Shown here: positions 17,704 to 27,274 of the stretch, one piece after another
Layout: each line of letters starts with the position of its first letter
How positions within the stretch are numbered: the stretch's first letter is position 1
NCBI GenBank assembly: GCA_944323475.1
Contig: CALUSQ010000007.1
Location: forward strand, 1 to 64,000
Length of the DNA stretch: 64,000 bases
Source: Candidatus Gastranaerophilales bacterium
Lineage (GTDB): Bacteria > Cyanobacteriota > Vampirovibrionia > Gastranaerophilales > Gastranaerophilaceae
Reading direction: 5' to 3'
Translations under genes and position numbers: made by a program
The notes under the pieces: model-generated
What the model was told of the DNA's origin: nothing
Seen by the model: only the letters and a program-made list of their open reading frames with translations
Database searches by the model: none

Positions 17704-19392
17704 TTACGAACAAATCGGCAGTTTAATTACAACCACAAATTTATTATCTTTATAAGATTCCAATTCAATAGAACCGTTCATTGCTTTGACTAACCCTTTA
17801 ACAATGAATAGCCCTAGACCTGTCCCCCTTGTTGTTCTCGTTGTTTTGTCATCTATTCGAATAAATTTCCCAAACAATTTATTTAATTTTTCCGTTGGAA
17901 TATAATCTGATGAATTTGAAAATTTAATTACAGCTGTTGATTTTTCTTGAGATACTTCAACATTTATTGGTGTATCAGGATAAGAATATTTATAAGCATT
18001 CTCTAAAATATTAATAAATACCTGTTCCAATCTGTCAGAATCAGCAACAATATCAGGAAAATCGTTTGGTATTGAAACATTAACTTCTCTATCGTATTTA
18101 TGTTTTGTTGACAATAATGCATCGTTTAAAGAATCTGAGAGATTGACATTTTCTAGTATCAAATTCAACTTTGCACCTTCAATATCAGGTATAACAAGTA
18201 AATCTTCAACCATACGGCTAAGACGTTCTGCTTGATTTTTAATAATCTTCAATGACTTTTGTTTTGTTTCTTCATCAAGTTCTATATCTTGTCTCAAAAG
18301 CCTTGAGGTATAGCCTTTAATGCTAGTTAATGGTGTTCTGAATTCATGGCTTACTGTATCAATTAAATTTGAACGAAATTCATCTAATTTTTTCAGTTCT
18401 TTGTTAGAATGCTTTAATTGCCTGTACGTATTGTTAATTTCATCTGCCATTTTATTAAACTCCATAGCAAGAAAAACTGTTTCATATGGAGTAAAAACAT
18501 TTGATAAAAGTCTAACTTTACGTTTGTAGTTACCTTTAGAAAGAGCTATAATACCTTTAAAAAGCTGTCTAATATTTATGTACAAATAAGATGTATAAAT
18601 ACCAACAACAAAAATTATAAAAAATGCTGAAACAAGCAATGCCATCATAATTTTATATCTTGCAGTATTAATTGTTGTTTTAGTAATATGGTGTGTGGTA
18701 TTAACAATAATTGTTGCTTCGGGTTTTTTAAGTTTAAAATATGCCAAAGGCTGGTTTTTAACTTTACCAAAAATTACAGCCTCATTGTATTTTAAATTTT
18801 TAGGCAGTGCATATGTTACTCTTTCAAAATCTTTTTTATTATAATTATGCGCAGCCAATAATTCGTTATCTTTGTTCAAAATATAAATTTGTCTGTCGTC
18901 TTTTTTATAAATATTAAAAACTTGATCTTCAAAAACATTTGCTTCAACAGTAGCAATTATCGCTTGGCCATCATTAAGTTTTTTTAATATTTCTATTCTT
19001 TCTTTATCTTTGCTAAACAAAGAATAGTCATCCCAAAATCTATATTTATCTTTATCGTTTTTATTGATTATTTCCAAAGATTCTATTAAATCAGAATTTA
19101 TCAACAAATCTTTGATATAAACATTTTTTTCATAATCACCTTTAATATGTTTTAAAGCAAGCACAATTTGGTTCATTTCATCTTCTCCTGAACGAGAAAA
19201 TGTTTCTATATTTGATGCAATAGATTCAGCTATACTCATTGCGGAATATTGCAGCTCATTTCTAACTGCGTGTTGGTTAATATTATTAATAATTACTGCA
19301 CAAATAGTTGTTGGAATAATAACAGCAAAAAGCAGAACTAATATAATTTGTTCTACGATTTTTAGCCTTTTTACATCTCTAAATTTTGTCAT
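17704..19392 (-). CDS. Membrane sensor histidine kinase
   Basis: 562 residues. TM1 is about 16-35 and an extracytoplasmic sensor region about 36-245. TM2 is about 248-270 and HAMP about 272-325. HisKA carries the phospho-acceptor His in DTVSHEFRTPLTSIKGY. The HATPase_c domain has NILENAYKYSY (N-box) and RGTGLGLFIVKGLV (G2 box). It lies 2 bases after the response regulator gene, so the two form a two-component system. The signal is unknown. A GGAAG box supports the start. Confidence 0.93.
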   Translation of the reverse strand: MTKFRDVKRLKIVEQIILVLLFAVIIPTTICAVIINNINQHAVRNELQYSAMSIAESIASNIETFSRSGEDEMNQIVLALKHIKGDYEKNVYIKDLLINSDLIESLEIINKNDKDKYRFWDDYSLFSKDKERIEILKKLNDGQAIIATVEANVFEDQVFNIYKKDDRQIYILNKDNELLAAHNYNKKDFERVTYALPKNLKYNEAVIFGKVKNQPLAYFKLKKPEATIIVNTTHHITKTTINTARYKIMMALLVSAFFIIFVVGIYTSYLYINIRQLFKGIIALSKGNYKRKVRLLSNVFTPYETVFLAMEFNKMADEINNTYRQLKHSNKELKKLDEFRSNLIDTVSHEFRTPLTSIKGYTSRLLRQDIELDEETKQKSLKIIKNQAERLSRMVEDLLVIPDIEGAKLNLILENVNLSDSLNDALLSTKHKYDREVNVSIPNDFPDIVADSDRLEQVFINILENAYKYSYPDTPINVEVSQEKSTAVIKFSNSSDYIPTEKLNKLFGKFIRIDDKTTRTTRGTGLGLFIVKGLVKAMNGSIELESYKDNKFVVVIKLPICS

Positions 19393-19394
19393 AT

Positions 19395-20117
19395 TTAATT
19401 TTCTTCCGATAATTCATTTATTGGAGTAAGTTTGTATCCAACATTTGTAACAGTATGAAGATATTTAGGATTTTTTGTATCTTTTTCAATTTTTTGACGC
19501 AACCCGCCGACATGCACTCTTACCATACGGACATCCTCATCAGAATCATATCCCCATACTTCATCAAGCAAAACTGCTAGAGAAACTGAATCATTAAAAT
19601 GCTGCATCAAACAATACAAAATCTCAAATTCTGTAGGTGTAAGTTTTATTTTTTTACCTTCAACAGAAGTTTCCAAAGATTCAGGAAACAACTCTATATC
19701 ACCCATTTTCAAGATTTCTTTTTTAAAAGAATTATCAGAATTTGAATTATCAGAGTTTCTACGCAAAAGAGCTTTAACACGCAAAAGAACTTCTTGAATA
19801 TCAAAAGGTTTTACAAGATAATCATCGGCTCCGCAATCAAAACCTTGAGTTTTATCATTAATTGTACCTTTAGCGGTTAACAACAAAACAGGAATATCAG
19901 GTTTTACTTTTCTCAAATTTTTACAAACATCAAAGCCGTTCATTTTGGGCATCATCACATCCAAAAGAACTATATCGTAATAATTTGAAACAGCTTTGTT
20001 TAACCCCTCCATACCATCAATTGCGGTATCTACACTGTACCCGCTGTGAGCAAGGTCAAACTCCAACAACTCTCTTATTTCATCGTCATCATCAACAACT
20101 AATAATCTTTTTTGCAT
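19395..20117 (-). CDS. OmpR/PhoB-family response regulator
   Basis: 240 residues. The receiver domain (about 3-118) has the acidic pair in VVDDDDEIR, the phospho-acceptor Asp in YDIVLLDVMMPKMNGFDV, the Thr in LLLTAKG and the Lys in DDYLVKPFD. The winged-helix DNA-binding domain (about 138-235) has LTPTEFEILYCLMQH and VRVHVGGLRQKIE. It resembles cyanobacterial NblR/RppA-type regulators but cannot be named. It pairs with the histidine kinase just downstream and faces nifU across a 207-base gap. Confidence 0.94.
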   Translation of the reverse strand: MQKRLLVVDDDDEIRELLEFDLAHSGYSVDTAIDGMEGLNKAVSNYYDIVLLDVMMPKMNGFDVCKNLRKVKPDIPVLLLTAKGTINDKTQGFDCGADDYLVKPFDIQEVLLRVKALLRRNSDNSNSDNSFKKEILKMGDIELFPESLETSVEGKKIKLTPTEFEILYCLMQHFNDSVSLAVLLDEVWGYDSDEDVRMVRVHVGGLRQKIEKDTKNPKYLHTVTNVGYKLTPINELSEEN

Positions 20118-20324
20118 ATTATTATCCCCTTACCAGTATATTTTCGCATATAGGACAAACATAAACAATAATATGTTAATTTATTTTGATATCATAACAA
20201 AATGAATTTTTTTTGTAAAAAATATAGAAATATTTCGGTTTAAATCTATTTTAATTTGCGTTAAAATGTTCGTGTAATAAAAGAAGTTCATACGCAAAAG
20301 ATAATTTAAATAAAGGGAAATAAT

Positions 20325-21146
20325 ATGTGGGATTATACAGAAAAGGTAATGGATCACTATAAAAACCCAAGAAATGTAGGTGAAATAGAAAACCCTTCTG
20401 CAATAGGTGAAGCAGGTTCTTTGGTTTGTGGTGATGCTTTAAAATTATATTTAAAAATAGATGACAACGGTGTTATCACAGATGCCAAATTTCAGACATT
20501 TGGCTGTGGTTCAGCAGTTGCTTCATCAAGCGTTTTAACAGAAATGTTAAAGGGATTAACAGTTGAAGAAGCTTCTAAAATAACAAATCAGCAAATTGCT
20601 GATGCATTAGGCGGTTTACCTCCTCAAAAAATGCACTGTTCTGTAATGGGCCATGAAGCATTGGAAGACGCTATTGCAAATTACAAGGGCGAAGACACAA
20701 AAACTCACTGTGAAGACAAAATAATATGTAATTGTTATCACGTAACAGAAAAAAATCTTAGAGAAGCTATTGAAGAAAACAATTTAACCGACCTTGAAGA
20801 GGTTATGAACTACACAAAAGCAGGCGGAGCCTGCGGACAATGTCACGTTGCTATTCAAAAAATTATTGATGAAATAAAAAACCAAAAAGAAAAAATTGAC
20901 ATAAAAAACATGTCAACAACACAACTTATTTTAAAAGTTAATAATGTAATAGAAAAACATATTGCACCGGAACTTCGAAAAGATGGCGGAGATATTGAGT
21001 TAATTGATGTAAAAGAAAATAAAGTTTTTGTATCACTAAAAGGAATGTGCAAATCTTGTAAATTTTCGTCTAATACTTTAAAAAACTTTGTTGAAGCTTC
21101 ATTAAAAGAACATATTTCTGCTGATATTGAAGTAGTTGAGGTATAA
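20325..21146 (+). CDS. nifU: NifU three-domain Fe-S cluster scaffold
   Basis: 273 residues with full NifU architecture. The IscU-like domain (1-125) has cysteines in LVCGDALK, TFGCGSAVAS and KMHCSVMGHEAL. A central Bfd-like [2Fe-2S] domain (about 128-180) has CNCYHVTEKNL and GGACGQCHVAI. A C-terminal Nfu domain (about 195-272) has GMCKSCKFSSNTL. It assembles Fe-S clusters with sulfur from NifS. No nitrogenase genes are nearby, so it probably serves general Fe-S assembly, as in Helicobacter. RBS AAGGGA; nifS starts 2 bases after its stop. Confidence 0.95.
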   Translation: MWDYTEKVMDHYKNPRNVGEIENPSAIGEAGSLVCGDALKLYLKIDDNGVITDAKFQTFGCGSAVASSSVLTEMLKGLTVEEASKITNQQIADALGGLPPQKMHCSVMGHEALEDAIANYKGEDTKTHCEDKIICNCYHVTEKNLREAIEENNLTDLEEVMNYTKAGGACGQCHVAIQKIIDEIKNQKEKIDIKNMSTTQLILKVNNVIEKHIAPELRKDGGDIELIDVKENKVFVSLKGMCKSCKFSSNTLKNFVEASLKEHISADIEVVEV

Positions 21147-21148
21147 AA

Positions 21149-22348
21149 ATGACAGAAAAAACAATATATTTAGATAATAATGCAACAACAATGGTTGACC
21201 CTAAAGTTTTTGAAGCAATGAAGCCATATTTTTGTGAATATTACGGCAACCCATCCAGTATGCACAGATTTGGTGGTCAAACAGCAAAAGCTGTAGCAAA
21301 AGCAAGAGAACAAGTAAAAAATTTTCTTGGTGCTTCTGATTCAAAAGAAATAATTTTTACAGCCTCAGGTTCCGAAGGCGATAATATGGCAATAAGAGGA
21401 ATCATAGAAGCAAACAAAACAAAAAAACACATAATAACAACCAAAGTTGAACATCCTGCTGTATTAAATGTTTTCAAATACTTTGAAAAACAAGGTTATG
21501 ATGTTACATACCTCGGTGTTGATTCTAAAGGTAATATAGACTTAAATGAATTAAAAAATGCAATAACAAATGACACTGCAATTGTATCAATGATGTATGC
21601 TAACAACGAAACAGGTGTTATACTTCCTGTTGAAAAAGCAGCAAAACTTGTTAAACAAATAAATCCAAAAATAAAATTTCACGTTGATGCAGTTCAAGCA
21701 GCAGGCAAAATACCTATAGATGTAAAAAATACAGATATAGACTTAATGACTATTGCCGGACACAAAATTCATGCGCCAAAAGGTATAGGAGCGTTATATG
21801 TAAAAACAGGCACCCTACTTCCTGCTTTTGTAATAGGCGGCCACCAAGAACGAGGTAAACGTGCCGGAACTGAAAATGTACCTTATATTGTTGGTTTGGG
21901 TGAAGCTTGCGAATTAGCACAAAAATCACTTTCATATGAAATGTCTGAGGTAAAAAGACTCAGAGACAAATTAGAACAAGGAATTATTAAATCTATATAC
22001 AATGCCAAAATAAATGGTGAAACAGAAAATAGAGTGCCAAATACAACAAATATTGGTTTTCAATATATTGAAGGAGAATTAATACTTCTTCACTTGAGTG
22101 ATTTAGGTATATGCGCAAGCTCAGGCAGTGCCTGTACTTCAGGAAGTTTGGAGCCAAGTCATGTATTAAAATCAATGGGAGTACCTTTTGAATCACTTCA
22201 CGGAAGTATAAGATTCAGCCTGAGTCGTTTTACAAAAGAAGAAGAAATTGATTATGTTCTTAAAGTCTTACCTGAGGTAATCTTTAAGTTAAATAAAATT
22301 TCACCATACCAAAAAGAATTAAAAGCACTTGAAGAAAAACATAAATAA
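21149..22348 (+). CDS. nifS: Cysteine desulfurase NifS
   Basis: 399 residues, class V aminotransferase fold. The PLP lysine lies in TIAGHKIHAPKGIGALYVK. FHVDAVQAAGKI and the active Cys loop ASSGSACTSGSLEPSHVLK are present. It takes sulfur from cysteine as a persulfide and passes it to NifU. It is the second gene of the nifUS operon and ends just before a hairpin at 22354. Length and motifs are intact. Confidence 0.95.
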   Translation: MTEKTIYLDNNATTMVDPKVFEAMKPYFCEYYGNPSSMHRFGGQTAKAVAKAREQVKNFLGASDSKEIIFTASGSEGDNMAIRGIIEANKTKKHIITTKVEHPAVLNVFKYFEKQGYDVTYLGVDSKGNIDLNELKNAITNDTAIVSMMYANNETGVILPVEKAAKLVKQINPKIKFHVDAVQAAGKIPIDVKNTDIDLMTIAGHKIHAPKGIGALYVKTGTLLPAFVIGGHQERGKRAGTENVPYIVGLGEACELAQKSLSYEMSEVKRLRDKLEQGIIKSIYNAKINGETENRVPNTTNIGFQYIEGELILLHLSDLGICASSGSACTSGSLEPSHVLKSMGVPFESLHGSIRFSLSRFTKEEEIDYVLKVLPEVIFKLNKISPYQKELKALEEKHK

Positions 22349-22353
22349 AAATA

Positions 22354-22374
22354 AAGGGCACATATTGTGCCCTT
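22354..22374. terminator. Hairpin terminator between nifS and a convergent gene
   Basis: AAGGGCACA pairs perfectly with TGTGCCCTT around a 3-base loop. On the minus strand it is followed by a T-rich run, so it best terminates the minus-strand gene at 22437, and it may also stop nifS transcription. Confidence 0.75.
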
Positions 22375-22436
22375 GAAACCTACCATACCTAAAAATAAAC
22401 CGAGGAATAAATTATTATATTTGAATTATTTATATT

Positions 22437-23663
22437 TTAATTTTCTTTGCCATAAACTTGAATTTCTGCTTCTTTTATAGCGGTTCTAAGTTCATTAAAT
22501 GCATTAGAAATTGTTGATTTTATATCATCTGAAAGAGTTTTATCACTAATAGCATTTATTGCATTTTGTAAAGCTTCAGATTTTGCTTTAAGATTATCTT
22601 TTGTTTCTTGAGAGCAATTAGACAATTCAGATATATCTTGTGCTCTTTCATACATATTTGTCGCTAAAGATTCAACGTATGGTTTTGCATCGTCACCTTT
22701 ACATCCAAAGTTATACCATTTAGAGACTCCATTGCCCCATTTGTTACAATCATCAAAGATTGATTCAATGAGAGTTTCGTCATTTTCAAATTTATTTATC
22801 TTATCAAATTTGTCTAATACTTCGATAACATTATACTTATCTGTATTTTTACAAGCACTGGCCAAATCTTCTTGATTTGTGCAAGCACCATCTAAAGCAT
22901 TAAAGAATGTTTCTGCTACAATTTGATTTTGTCCATCCATTGTATAATGGCCATTTGCATAGTTTGCTGAGCGAGCATTAGGATTTGCATCTTCATTGTT
23001 TCCTGACAATTTTACTTTAGGATCTAATGCAATTTTTCTTAAGGTTGCAAGATTTTCAGAGGAAAGTGTTCCTGTTTTTGAATATTCATCTAAAATATCC
23101 CAAATCATTTGATAATTTTCCTTGCTAAGAGCTGCATTTTCAGGATCTTTTTGATATTCTTCAATAAGTGCTTTCAATCTTTCAAGTAAAGTCATTTCTT
23201 TTCCGTCAATTTCAATTACTTGGTTAATTCTATCTTTTGCACTGCCTTTGCCAAGTCTATCTAACATAGACAAAAGTTTATCTTCAGACAATCTTTCAGT
23301 ACTTTCAACGCCAACAGAAGGCTGAGAAGGACGATTAACTGAAAAATCAAAATTTGTATTTGGAGCATTTACATTAAAGTTATTTGAACAGCTCAAACCA
23401 GTCATCATTTGCTGCCAATATTGAGCAAGCTGAGCCATAAATGAATTAATCATTGGTGTAGTAAAATTATAAAGTGCAGTAGAACTTGCAACTAATCTAT
23501 TAACATCGCAATTGCTATTAAAAAGCAATGTATCGTTTAGAGCACCCATCATATCACTTGGGGACATAATAGCTGAACCAACTGTGCCATCTGCACCAAA
23601 CATATCATATTGCCATCTTGTTGATGGTAAACAACCTGCTGTACTGTAGATTCCTATTCCCAT
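22437..23663 (-). CDS. Hypothetical protein of the MGIGIYSTAG type
   Basis: 408 residues. There is no clear signal peptide, although the first 100 residues are rich in Asn, Ser and hydrophobics (NFNVNAPNTNFDFSVNRPSQ). The rest is helical and acidic, with SVGVESTERLSEDKLLSMLD, a region similar in style to linker helices, and a C-terminal helix (AFNELRTAIKEAEIQVYGKE). Several cysteines are spread through it. No domain was recognised. It probably belongs to a lineage-specific family. It is monocistronic, with its own terminator at 22354. Confidence 0.65.
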   Translation of the reverse strand: MGIGIYSTAGCLPSTRWQYDMFGADGTVGSAIMSPSDMMGALNDTLLFNSNCDVNRLVASSTALYNFTTPMINSFMAQLAQYWQQMMTGLSCSNNFNVNAPNTNFDFSVNRPSQPSVGVESTERLSEDKLLSMLDRLGKGSAKDRINQVIEIDGKEMTLLERLKALIEEYQKDPENAALSKENYQMIWDILDEYSKTGTLSSENLATLRKIALDPKVKLSGNNEDANPNARSANYANGHYTMDGQNQIVAETFFNALDGACTNQEDLASACKNTDKYNVIEVLDKFDKINKFENDETLIESIFDDCNKWGNGVSKWYNFGCKGDDAKPYVESLATNMYERAQDISELSNCSQETKDNLKAKSEALQNAINAISDKTLSDDIKSTISNAFNELRTAIKEAEIQVYGKEN

Positions 23664-23950
23664 GATTTAATCCCCTAATATCTTTGTTAATTCCTCTAAA
23701 ATATAAGACCTTCTATGTCTTATTCGATTCCTCGTTCCTGTATTTATATAAAAAATTTTTTATCTAAAAAATTGCTTAATAAATAAAATTTAATAAAATA
23801 ATAATCTTCAAAAAAATCAAAAATAAAGGCTTTTGCACAATTTACAAAACTTAACAAACTAAACTATACACATTATCTAGCCAAATTGAATAATAAAAAT
23901 AATGCACTCATATGCTTCAATATTTCTGTTAAATATAAAGGAGTTTGAAT

Positions 23951-24538
23951 ATGACTTATAAAGAGGAGAACAATGAAGATTTCATTAATTACATCACAAA
24001 AGAGTTGGCAGGCACAAAAACAGAAAAAAACCTCAATGAAGCATACTGCGGAGAATCAAAAGCAAGAAACAACTATACCTTCTTTTCCAAACAAGCAAGA
24101 AAAGATGGATATGAACAAATCGCTAGAATCTTTGAAGAAACAGCAGCAAATGAACAACAACATGCCAAAATATGGTTTAAATTGCTTAACGGTGGGGAAC
24201 TATCTGATACTATAAATAATTTAGAAACAGCAATAAATGCTGAAAGCTATGAATGGGAAGAAATGTATGCTCGTTTTGCAGCAGATGCAAAAGAAGAAGG
24301 TTTTGAAAAAATAGCATCTCTTTTTGAAAAAATAAGAACTATTGAAAAAATGCATATGACAAGATATAAAAAACTTTTAAAAAATATTAAAAATGACACT
24401 GTATTTAAAAAAGAAGAAAAAATAACTTGGGAATGTGCAAAATGTGGTTACAATATTGAAAATGAGCAAGCACCTGAAATGTGTCCATTTTGTAAACATC
24501 CTAAAGCATATTTTTTTGAAAAATGCAAAAACTATTAG
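23951..24538 (+). CDS. rbr: Rubrerythrin
   Basis: 195 residues from ATG 23951, chosen because AAGGAG sits just upstream; a TTG two codons earlier is less likely. The ferritin-like diiron domain (about 15-140) has LNEAYCGESKARNNY, EETAANEQQHAKIWF and IRTIEKMHMTRYKKLL. The C-terminal rubredoxin-like knuckles are CAKCGY and CPFCKHP. It reduces hydrogen peroxide in anaerobes and microaerophiles. It is monocistronic, with an AT-rich promoter region upstream. Its presence fits an anaerobic lifestyle. Confidence 0.94.
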   Translation: MTYKEENNEDFINYITKELAGTKTEKNLNEAYCGESKARNNYTFFSKQARKDGYEQIARIFEETAANEQQHAKIWFKLLNGGELSDTINNLETAINAESYEWEEMYARFAADAKEEGFEKIASLFEKIRTIEKMHMTRYKKLLKNIKNDTVFKKEEKITWECAKCGYNIENEQAPEMCPFCKHPKAYFFEKCKNY

Positions 24539-24556
24539 AAGATTCAAAAAACCGAA

Positions 24557-26356
24557 TTATTCTTCTACATTCTCTACAGGATTAATTGGTAATCTAAAAC
24601 CAAATGTAGAACCATCACCGGGTTTGCTCTTAACAAAGACTTCACCTTGGTGATGTTTTTCTATAGTAATTTTAACAAGATGCAACCCTAATCCTGTACC
24701 TTTCACAGTATGAGTATCATTTTCAACACGATAGAAACGTTCAAAAATTTTCTTCTGATGCTCTTCAGGTATACCACAACCTTGATCTTCAACAGATATT
24801 TCTACATAAGCAGGATCTTTTGCCAATTCTGCTCTAACTTTTATTCTGCCGTTTTCAGGTGAATATTTTATTGCATTTGACAATAAATTGTTCAAAGCTC
24901 TTTCTATGCTATCAACATTTATTGGTATATCAGGAAGATTTGGTTCTTTAATTATAGAAAAAGTAATATTCTTTTCTTCCGCCAATACCTGCATACATTT
25001 AATTTCCTGCTCAATAACAGGTACAATATTGGTCATTTCTTTTTCGACTTTAACATTTCCTGCTTCAAGTCTTGAAAAATCTAATATGTCATTTACCATT
25101 TTTTGAAGTCTTGCAGCTTCTTTATTTATAACTTCAAAAAATTCCTTATTTGTCTTTTCATCAAAATCATCGGAATGGTTATAAAGTGTATCTATATATG
25201 TTCTTAGAACTGTAACTGGTGTACGCAATTCATGACTGACATTAGAGATGAAATTACTTTTCATTTTGTCAATTTCAACTTCTTTAGTAACATCTATCAA
25301 TACAATTACATATCCAACATAATCCTGATTCTTAGAAAACATTGGAGATATAACACACTTAAGAATTTTGTCACCAACCTCTATATTAAACTCAAGAGGT
25401 TTATTTTCCATAATATCAAGAGGTGTGTCTTTAAATTGTTCAATTTTTTCTTTAAAACAGAGTTCTCCATCTGTATCACAATACATCTGGATTTTTGTAT
25501 TTAATATCTGTTCATCTTCAACTTCAAGCATTTTTTTAGCAGCATTGTTAACAAGCACTACATTGTCATAGTTGTCACAAACTACAACACCGTTTACAAT
25601 ACTCATTAAAACAGCTTCAAATTTATTGCGTTCTAAAGTAAGTTGGTCAACATTTTTTTCTTCATACTGATGAAGTCTCAAAGACATGTCGTTGAATGCA
25701 TTGATAAGGTCTTTAATTTCACCTGATGTATTCTTGTCATCCAACGTATACCCAAAAGCACCAGTTGAAATCTTTTTTACCCCATGATGCAACATTGAAA
25801 GTTCACGGGTAATCAATATTGTATTTATTAAAATAACAAACGTAAATACTAACCAAGCAACAGTGAAAACAACCAACATAGAATTTTTTGTAGCATGAGA
25901 AATATCTTTTGTTGCTCCACCTGATAAACCTACAATAACCTTACCTATATTTATCTTTATCCCATCAGCATTGTCTGCCAAAAGTTGAGAAGAACTAGTA
26001 ATCAATGCTTGTTTTGCTCTATTTGGAAAATCTTTTTTGCTTGAATAAATAACTTCATTTTTATCATTTTGAAATTCAATGAAAGCAATCTCATTATTAC
26101 TATCCATTATAGATTTTGTATGAGCTTGAAGTGTAGAAAATTTATCAAACTCCTGAACGTCTTTTGTAATCTCTACACTTTCAATAGCCAGTGTTTTTGT
26201 CAATATCTCACCAAATCCACTATATACTTCCGAAATCTTTTGCTGAATATTTGTAATAGCAAAAACAGCTAAGCCAACAATCAACAAAGTGCTGATTACC
26301 AAACCTAACAGAATCAGTTTATTCTGAGTGCTAATACTAAGATTTCTCTTCTCCAT
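24557..26356 (-). CDS. PAS-containing membrane histidine kinase (orphan)
   Basis: 599 residues from ATG 26356 (MEKRNLSIS); the frame continues ten codons upstream. TM1 is about 10-32, TM2 about 155-177, then HAMP (about 180-235) and PAS (about 245-360; VVVCDNYDNVVLVNNAAKKM). HisKA has FISNVSHELRTPVTVLRTY, and HATPase has NLLSNAIKYSPENGR and VKGTGLGLHLVKI. The order matches the VicK/PhoR and cyanobacterial NblS group. No response regulator is adjacent. TATAAT lies 10 bases before the ATG, so the leader is at most a few bases long. Confidence 0.92.
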   Translation of the reverse strand: MEKRNLSISTQNKLILLGLVISTLLIVGLAVFAITNIQQKISEVYSGFGEILTKTLAIESVEITKDVQEFDKFSTLQAHTKSIMDSNNEIAFIEFQNDKNEVIYSSKKDFPNRAKQALITSSSQLLADNADGIKINIGKVIVGLSGGATKDISHATKNSMLVVFTVAWLVFTFVILINTILITRELSMLHHGVKKISTGAFGYTLDDKNTSGEIKDLINAFNDMSLRLHQYEEKNVDQLTLERNKFEAVLMSIVNGVVVCDNYDNVVLVNNAAKKMLEVEDEQILNTKIQMYCDTDGELCFKEKIEQFKDTPLDIMENKPLEFNIEVGDKILKCVISPMFSKNQDYVGYVIVLIDVTKEVEIDKMKSNFISNVSHELRTPVTVLRTYIDTLYNHSDDFDEKTNKEFFEVINKEAARLQKMVNDILDFSRLEAGNVKVEKEMTNIVPVIEQEIKCMQVLAEEKNITFSIIKEPNLPDIPINVDSIERALNNLLSNAIKYSPENGRIKVRAELAKDPAYVEISVEDQGCGIPEEHQKKIFERFYRVENDTHTVKGTGLGLHLVKITIEKHHQGEVFVKSKPGDGSTFGFRLPINPVENVEE

Positions 26357-26432
26357 CTTGATATTAATTATATCATTAAAGTACAAAAATGATATACTTA
26401 GTTTTTATTAATTACAAAATTAATTATAAAAT

Positions 26433-26472
26433 AAAAAAGAAGAGTTTATACAAGGCAAAACTCTTCTTTTTT
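26433..26472 (-). terminator. Terminator of the fatty-acid operon
   Basis: A 15-base stem (AAAAAAGAAGAGTTT with its complement) lies about 20 bases past the fabG stop on the minus strand and ends in a T-run. It closes the yceD-rpmF-plsX-fabH-fabD-fabG unit. Confidence 0.85.
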
Positions 26473-26492
26473 AAGTCAATTATAAGAAATAC

Positions 26493-27221
26493 TTATACAA
26501 CAAGACCACCATCAACACCAATAACTTGGCCTGTTACATAAGTTGCGTCTTCTGCCAAGAATTTAATAACAGTAGCAATATCCTCTGCTTCGCCCATTCT
26601 TCTCAAAGGAATATGTTGATAGATTTCATTATTATCAAGACCTTCTGTCATAGCAGTTTTGATAAATCCTGGAGCAACTGCATTTACTCTGATATTTCTT
26701 GAACCGAGTTCTTTAGCCAAGGATTTTGTAAAACCAATCAAACCAGCTTTTGAAGCAGAATAGTTAGCTTGTCCTGCATTACCCATAACACCAACAATAC
26801 TTGACATATTGATGATAGAACCAATTCTTTGTTTCATCATAACTTTTACAACAGGGTGAGTAACATTGTACGCACCTGTTAAGTTAATATTGATAACAGC
26901 ATTCCATTGATCAGGAGTCATACGCAAGAACAAACCGTCTTTTGTAATACCTGCATTGTTAACAAGGACATCAATTCTTCCAAATCTTTTAACAATTGCA
27001 TCAACACCCGCATTAACAGCTTCTACATTTGTTACGTCAAATTCAAAGATTTCAGCTTCTACACCAAAAGCTTCGCACTCTTTTTTTACACCTTTAGCAT
27101 CGTCTTCACGACCAATGTAGTTGATAGCTATATCATAACCGCAACTTGCAAGTTTTATAGCTGTAACTCTACCTATACCTTGTGATGCACCAGTAATCAA
27201 TGCAACTTTTTTTTCTGACAT
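26493..27221 (-). CDS. fabG: 3-oxoacyl-ACP reductase
   Basis: 242 residues, short-chain dehydrogenase. The NADPH-binding GASQGIGRVTA is at about residues 10-20. NNAGITKDGLFLRM, the catalytic Ser in INMSSIVG, and Tyr/Lys in YSASKAGLIG are all present. It catalyses the first reduction of the fatty-acid elongation cycle. AAGGAG precedes the ATG. It is the last gene of the operon. An acpP gene, often next to fabG, is not present here. Confidence 0.95.
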   Translation of the reverse strand: MSEKKVALITGASQGIGRVTAIKLASCGYDIAINYIGREDDAKGVKKECEAFGVEAEIFEFDVTNVEAVNAGVDAIVKRFGRIDVLVNNAGITKDGLFLRMTPDQWNAVININLTGAYNVTHPVVKVMMKQRIGSIINMSSIVGVMGNAGQANYSASKAGLIGFTKSLAKELGSRNIRVNAVAPGFIKTAMTEGLDNNEIYQHIPLRRMGEAEDIATVIKFLAEDATYVTGQVIGVDGGLVV

Positions 27222-27274
27222 AATTTTCTCCTTAATTTCTGATTCTTAATTCTAGTATATTTTACAATTTATGT